Shown: piece after piece, positions 6,442 to 10,661 of the stretch | Position numbering within the stretch: position 1 is the first letter of the stretch | How the letters are laid out: each line of letters starts with the position of its first letter | Origin: CAG-390 sp045636385 | GTDB taxonomy: Bacteria; Bacillota; Clostridia; Oscillospirales; CAG-272 | Direction of reading: 5' to 3' | Assembly: GCA_045636385.1 (NCBI GenBank) | Contig: JAZTXK010000011.1 | Location: 1-10,661 of the forward strand | DNA: 10,661 nucleotides | Notes under the pieces: generated by a model | What the model saw: the letters and a program-made list of their open reading frames with translations, nothing else | Database searches by the model: none | What the model was told of the DNA's origin: nothing | Program-made: the position numbers and the translations under genes

Positions 6442-6696
6442 AAGGGTGTTTCGCGCTCTGCGGAGCGCGACTTAAGGCGCTGCCTTAAGAAACCGCGCGG
6501 CTCTGGCGGTTTTCCGAAGGAAAATGGAGGCGTAAGCCGACAAGACAGAGTCGCAGCTTGCCGCAGGCAAGCATACCTTTCTGAAAAAGTTCGATCAAAA
6601 CTTTTCCGCTATTATCCTTTTAATAAAATCGAAAATTTCCGAGCAACGCGAGGAAATTCTCCTTAACTCTGCACTCTGCATTCTGCACTCTGCACT
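6342..6696 (+). repeat. Large palindrome-rich element between purD and purL
   Basis: The 406-bp gap is almost wholly repeat. After motif copy B (to 6441) come more hairpins: TTTCGCGCTCTGCGGAGCGCG (6449-6469, the same 21 bases as 33-53), CTTAAGGC/GCCTTAAG (6471-6489), AAACCGC/GCGGTTT (6490-6512), TTTTCC/GGAAAA (6510-6524) and GCTTGCC/GGCAAGC (near 6554-6570). Then comes the shared AT-rich core (GATCAAAAC, GCTATTATC, AATAAAATCG) and stem AATTTCC/GGAAATT (6634-6658). It ends with the heptamer array ACTCTGC ACTCTGC ATTCTGC ACTCTGC ACT (6666-6696). A 77-codon reading frame runs through it, but its sequence follows the hairpins and nothing supports translation. Only the purL ribosome site follows. 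Confidence 0.78.
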
Positions 6697-6734
6697 TTCT
6701 CTCCATCACTATTAACTAACGAAAGGTTAATCTC

Positions 6735-9700
6735 ATGGTTTACAGAATTTACGTTGAAAAAAAGCCCGGTTTTGACAACGAGGCGCGCGCGCTTGCGGGC
6801 GAGCTTCGTGAGCTTCTCGGTATTTCGGGCGTCGAGAAGGTTCGTCAGATCAACCGCTACGACTGCGAAGGCACCACAAAGGAGCTCTTCGATTACTGCG
6901 TTCAGACCGTTTTCTCCGAGCCCCAGATGGACTACGCTACCGCCCAGGTCGATCTCTCGGGCGCTCGCATTCTCGCTTCCGAATACCTCCCCGGTCAGTT
7001 CGACCAGAGAGCAGACTCGGCGGCGCAGTGCATTCAGCTCATCTCCCGCGGCGACCGTCCCGCCGTTCGCTCCGCGAAGATCTACGCGATCTACGGCAAT
7101 ATTTCGGACGCCGAGTATGCCGAGATCAAAAAGTTCCTCATCAACCCCGTTGAATCCCGCGAGGCAAGTCTTGACTGTTTCGAGACCCTCGCTACAGAAT
7201 ATCCCGTTCCCGCTGACGTAAAGATCCTTGAAGGCTTCATCGCCCTCGACCGCGCGGGACTTGAGGCGTTCGTTTCCGACTACGCCCTCGCTATGGATAT
7301 CGACGATATCACCTTCTGCCAGAAGTATTTCCAGACCGAAGGCAGAGATCCCTCGATCACCGAGATCCGAATGATCGATACATACTGGTCCGACCACTGC
7401 CGTCACACCACCTTCCTCACCGAGATCGACTCCGTCAGCTTCGAGGACGAGCTTCTTCAGAAGGCTTACGACCACTACGTCGGCATCCGCAAGGAGCTTG
7501 GCAGAACCAAGCCCGTTTCGCTCATGGACATCGGCACTCTTGCCGCTAAATATCTCAAGTCCACAGGACAGCTTCGTAACCTTGACGAGAGCGAAGAGAT
7601 CAACGCTTGTACCGTCAAGATTAAGGTCACCGTTGACGGCGAAGAGCAGGATTGGCTCCTCCTCTTCAAGAACGAGACTCACAACCATCCCACCGAGATC
7701 GAGCCCTTCGGCGGTGCGGCAACCTGCATCGGCGGCGCGATCCGTGACCCGCTTTCGGGCAGAAGCTACGTTTACGCCGCAATGCGCGTGACCGGCGCGG
7801 CTGACCCCACAAAGCCCATTTCCGAAACCATCAAGGGTAAGCTCCCCCAGCGTCAGATCGTAACCGGCGCGGCGGCAGGTTATTCCTCCTACGGTAACCA
7901 GATCGGTCTTGCAACCGGTCTTGTAAACGAGATCTATCACCCCGGATACGCCGCAAAGCGTATGGAGATCGGCGCGGTTATCGCGGCTGCTCCCGCAGAT
8001 TGCGTTCGCCGCGAGTGCCCCGCACCCGGTGACTACGTCATCCTTCTCGGCGGCAGAACCGGACGCGACGGCTGCGGCGGTGCAACCGGCTCCTCCAAAT
8101 CCCACACCGCAACCTCCCTTGCCGACTGCGGCGCAGAGGTTCAGAAGGGTAACGCTCCCGAGGAGCGCAAGCTTCAGCGTCTCTTCAGAAACGCAGAGGC
8201 ATCCCGCCTTATCAAGCGCTGCAACGACTTCGGCGCAGGCGGTGTTTCGGTAGCTATCGGCGAGCTTGCCGACGGTCTTACCATCAACCTCGACCGCGTT
8301 CCCAAGAAGTACGAGGGACTTGACGGCACCGAGCTTGCAATCTCCGAGTCTCAGGAGAGAATGGCTGTCGTTGTTGCCGCAGAGGATGCCGCTCGCTTCA
8401 TCGAGATCGCAACCGCTGAAAACCTCGAGGCAACCCACGTTGCAACCGTAACCGAGGAAGCAAGACTCACTATGTTCTGGCGCGGCAAGCAGATCGTTGA
8501 CCTCTCCCGCGAGTTCCTTAACTCCAACGGTGCGGAGAAGCACATCGATATCAAGGTTGGCGCGATCGACCGTGAAGCTCTCGACAAGGTTTCTATCTAC
8601 AATTCCGAACTCTCCTTCACTGAAAATTACCTCGCTCTCGCATCCGACCTCAACTGCTGTTCGGGCAGAGGTCTTTCCGAGCGCTTCGACTCCACCATCG
8701 GCGCGGGCACCGTTATGATGCCTTGGGGCGGTAAGAATCAGCTTTCTCCCATTCAGACCATGGTTCACAAGATCTCGGTCGAAAAGGGTCATACAAACGA
8801 CGTTTCCCTCATGAGCTGGGGCTACAACCCCTTCCTCTCCGAGGCTTCTCCCTACCACGGCGCGTATATGGCTGTCGTTGAGTCTATCGCAAGACTCGTT
8901 GCATCCGGCGCTGAATACAAGGACGTTTACCTCACCTTCCAGGAATACTTCAAGAAGCCCGGCCGCGACGGCGAGCGTTGGGGTCAGCCTATGGCGGCAC
9001 TCCTCGGCGCATTTGCCGCACAGACCGCACTCGGCAGCGCCGCTATCGGCGGTAAGGACTCGATGAGTGGATCGGCGCAGGATCTTGACGTTCCTCCCAC
9101 CCTCGTTTCCTTCGCTGTCACCGCTGACAAGGTCGAGAATATGATCTCCTCCGAGTTCAAGCAGGCGGGCAACAAGGTTATTCTCGCAAAGCCGAAGTAC
9201 GACGAAAACGGTCTTCCCGTGACCGAGTCGATCCTCGCTCTCTTCTCCGCTGTAACCGCATCTCAGCGCGCGGGCGATTGCGTAACCGCATTTACTCCCG
9301 GCATCGGCGGCGTTGCAGAGGCTCTTATGAAGATGGGCTTCGGTAACGGCATCGGCATCACTCTCGGCGACGTTAAGGTATCCGATATCTTCGACCTCGC
9401 GGGCGGTTCCTTCATCCTTGAAGTTAAGCCCGAGGCGAATGTCGCTGTGGGTAACTACGACCTCATCGAACTCGGTACTCTCAACGCAGAGGGTGTAATC
9501 ACTCTTGGCAACGAAAGCATCGCACTTGCAGATCTCCTCAAGATCTCCGAGGACAAGCTCGAGTCGGTTTACGCTTGCAATATCACTCCTCCCGAGCGCA
9601 AGATCGAGACGGTAAGCTGTGCTCCCAAGGCATATCCCACCGCGGCTCCCATCGCTGTGGCAAGACCTAAGGTTCTCATCCCCGTCTTCCCCGGCACGAA

Positions 9701-10463
9701 CTGCGAATTTGACACCGCAAAGGCATTCGCAGACGCGGGCGCAGATCCCGAGATCTTCGTAATCGCTAACCTCAGCGCAGAGACCGTTGCGCGCTCCGTT
9801 GAGCAGTTCGCAAAGAAGGCACGCGAGAGCCAGATCATCTTCATCCCCGGCGGATTCTCGGGCGGCGACGAGCCCGACGGTTCGGGTAAGTTCATCACCG
9901 CGTTCTTCCGTAACGGCGAGGTCAAGGATGCTGTCACCGACCTTCTTGACAACCGCGCGGGACTTATGGGCGGTATCTGTAACGGATTCCAGGCGCTTAT
10001 CAAGCTCGGTCTTGTTCCCTACGGTAAGATCATCGACACCGACGAGAACTGCCCGACTCTGACCTACAACGACATCTCCCGCCACCAGTCGAAGATCGTC
10101 CGCGTAAGAGTTGCTTCGAATGCTTCTCCTTGGCTTTCCGCATGTAACGTCGGCGACGTATTTAACGTACCGATCTCCCACGGCGAGGGCCGCTTCGTAG
10201 CATCCGACGCACTTCTCGCAGAGCTTGCGGCTAATTCCCAGATCATGACCCAGTACGTTGACGCTTGCGGCAACGCGACGGGCGACATCCGCTTCAACCC
10301 CAACGGAAGCGCGAATGCAGTCGAGGGTATTCTTTCTCCCGACGGCCGCGTATTCGGTAAGATGGGCCACTCGGAGCGTAAGGGATACGGACTTTATAAG
10401 AACGTACCCGGAGAGTACGATATGAAGCTGTTTGAATCGGCAGTTAAGTATTTTAAGGGCTAA
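6735..10463 (+). CDS. purL: Phosphoribosylformylglycinamidine synthase, single-chain with glutaminase domain
   Basis: PurL converts FGAR, glutamine and ATP to FGAM, the fourth step. At 1,242 residues it is the fused form found in Clostridia and Streptococcus, so no separate purS or purQ is needed. The N-terminal PurS-like domain spans about 1-80. A linker with SDHCRHTTF (219-227) leads to the synthetase core. This has FKNETHNHPTEIEPFGG (311-327), CNDFGAGGVSVAIGELADG (from 496), GGKNQLSPIQTMV in the second half, and AIGGKDSMSG (770-779). The class I glutamine amidotransferase domain runs from about 978 (PKVLIPVFPGTNCEFD) to the end. Its nucleophile is Cys1082 in GGICNGFQ, with His1212 and Glu1214 completing the triad (GHSER); SHGEGRF contains His1149. 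GAAAGG lies 8 nt before the ATG. The terminator 9 nt after the stop makes this the last gene. Confidence 0.98.
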   Translation: MVYRIYVEKKPGFDNEARALAGELRELLGISGVEKVRQINRYDCEGTTKELFDYCVQTVFSEPQMDYATAQVDLSGARILASEYLPGQFDQRADSAAQCIQLISRGDRPAVRSAKIYAIYGNISDAEYAEIKKFLINPVESREASLDCFETLATEYPVPADVKILEGFIALDRAGLEAFVSDYALAMDIDDITFCQKYFQTEGRDPSITEIRMIDTYWSDHCRHTTFLTEIDSVSFEDELLQKAYDHYVGIRKELGRTKPVSLMDIGTLAAKYLKSTGQLRNLDESEEINACTVKIKVTVDGEEQDWLLLFKNETHNHPTEIEPFGGAATCIGGAIRDPLSGRSYVYAAMRVTGAADPTKPISETIKGKLPQRQIVTGAAAGYSSYGNQIGLATGLVNEIYHPGYAAKRMEIGAVIAAAPADCVRRECPAPGDYVILLGGRTGRDGCGGATGSSKSHTATSLADCGAEVQKGNAPEERKLQRLFRNAEASRLIKRCNDFGAGGVSVAIGELADGLTINLDRVPKKYEGLDGTELAISESQERMAVVVAAEDAARFIEIATAENLEATHVATVTEEARLTMFWRGKQIVDLSREFLNSNGAEKHIDIKVGAIDREALDKVSIYNSELSFTENYLALASDLNCCSGRGLSERFDSTIGAGTVMMPWGGKNQLSPIQTMVHKISVEKGHTNDVSLMSWGYNPFLSEASPYHGAYMAVVESIARLVASGAEYKDVYLTFQEYFKKPGRDGERWGQPMAALLGAFAAQTALGSAAIGGKDSMSGSAQDLDVPPTLVSFAVTADKVENMISSEFKQAGNKVILAKPKYDENGLPVTESILALFSAVTASQRAGDCVTAFTPGIGGVAEALMKMGFGNGIGITLGDVKVSDIFDLAGGSFILEVKPEANVAVGNYDLIELGTLNAEGVITLGNESIALADLLKISEDKLESVYACNITPPERKIETVSCAPKAYPTAAPIAVARPKVLIPVFPGTNCEFDTAKAFADAGADPEIFVIANLSAETVARSVEQFAKKARESQIIFIPGGFSGGDEPDGSGKFITAFFRNGEVKDAVTDLLDNRAGLMGGICNGFQALIKLGLVPYGKIIDTDENCPTLTYNDISRHQSKIVRVRVASNASPWLSACNVGDVFNVPISHGEGRFVASDALLAELAANSQIMTQYVDACGNATGDIRFNPNGSANAVEGILSPDGRVFGKMGHSERKGYGLYKNVPGEYDMKLFESAVKYFKG

Positions 10464-10471
10464 AATTTAAT

Positions 10472-10518
10472 AAAAAGCTCGGATATCGGGAAAATTTCTC
10501 GGTATCCGAGCTTTTTTT
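10472..10518 (+). terminator. Intrinsic terminator after purL
   Basis: AGCTCGGATATCG (10476-10488) pairs with CGGTATCCGAGCT (10500-10512), with one G-T wobble, an 11-nt loop, a run of A before and seven T after the stem. It starts 9 nt after the purL stop. It is the only canonical intrinsic terminator in the window, consistent with one transcript ending here. Confidence 0.93.
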
Positions 10519-10661
10519 GAGGTAAGAGGGCAGAGGGCAGAGGGCAGAGGTAAGGTTAATTTTCTCGCTGCGCTCGAAAATTTTCGATTAAATTAAAGAT
10601 AACAGCAACGGAAAGTTTTGATCAAACTTTTTCAAAAGTTTGCGGAGCACGAGGCAGAGCC
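10519..10661 (-). repeat. Heptamer element downstream of purL, inverted orientation, cut by window end
   Basis: It begins at the last T of the terminator with GAGGTAA, three GAGGGCA, and GAGGTAA GG (10519-10555). Next is TTTTCTCGCTGCGCTCGAAAA (10560-10580), one base different from 4910-4930. Then comes the AT-rich core, and 10613-10661 is the reverse complement of 176-224 with two changes, both in the loop of CAAACTTTT/AAAAGTTTG. The element therefore runs opposite to the copies at 1-300 and 6342-6696 and probably continues past the window. Confidence 0.8.

Noticed and set aside
6433..6666. A 77-codon plus-strand frame in the purD-purL gap.
   Set aside because: Its residues follow the palindromes, it lacks a convincing ribosome site, and it ends inside the repeat core.
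6663..10370. A 1,235-codon open reading frame on the minus strand opposite purL.
   Set aside because: It is codon-in-register with purL, its composition mirrors purL codon bias, and it has no recognisable domain. The same effect is seen opposite purM, purN, purO and the formyltransferase.

Overview
The window is a six-gene block of de novo purine synthesis, all on the + strand, in the order purM - purN - purO - AICAR formyltransferase (the purH C-terminal domain only) - purD - purL. A clear intrinsic terminator follows purL. The gene order, AGGAG-type ribosome sites, a single-chain PurL of about 1,240 residues with fused glutaminase, and codon use rich in GAC/ATC/CTC against AT-rich intergenic DNA all point to a Bacillota of class Clostridia. 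An uncultured gut lineage near Oscillospirales or Christensenellales is likely, but this is inferred from protein style, not from a marker gene. No purE, purC, purF or purB is seen. Clostridial gene order would place purE/C/F upstream, outside the window.

Together the enzymes cover GAR synthesis (PurD), GAR to FGAR (PurN), FGAR to FGAM (PurL), FGAM to AIR (PurM), AICAR to FAICAR (formyltransferase) and FAICAR to IMP (PurO). The last two steps are usually done by one bifunctional bacterial PurH. Here they are split: an archaeal-type PurO cyclohydrolase is followed by a free-standing formyltransferase that lacks the PurH N-terminal cyclohydrolase domain.

The genes are ordinary; the DNA between them is not. 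Pur operons are normally tightly packed, but every gap here (181, 590, 134, 198 and 406 bp, plus both flanks) is filled by palindromic interspersed elements. Most belong to one loose family. They carry end arrays of 7-bp repeats following roughly NN(A/C)CT(C/G)T, a conserved stem AATTTCC...GGAAATT with a variable tip, and other hairpins. Two larger members (36-141 and 6342-6441) carry the same about 100-nt three-hairpin fold, with identical linkers but different, compensating stem sequences. The purN-purO gap holds an unrelated composite palindrome with outer inverted ends.

Layout: 1-353 repeat-rich leader; 354-1418 purM; 1421-1557 element; 1600-2232 purN; 2268-2736 composite palindrome; 2823-3539 purO; 3547-3652 element; 3674-4858 formyltransferase; 4870-5014 element; 5057-6328 purD; 6342-6696 large element; 6735-10463 purL; 10472-10518 terminator; 10519-10661 element in inverted orientation, cut by the window end.
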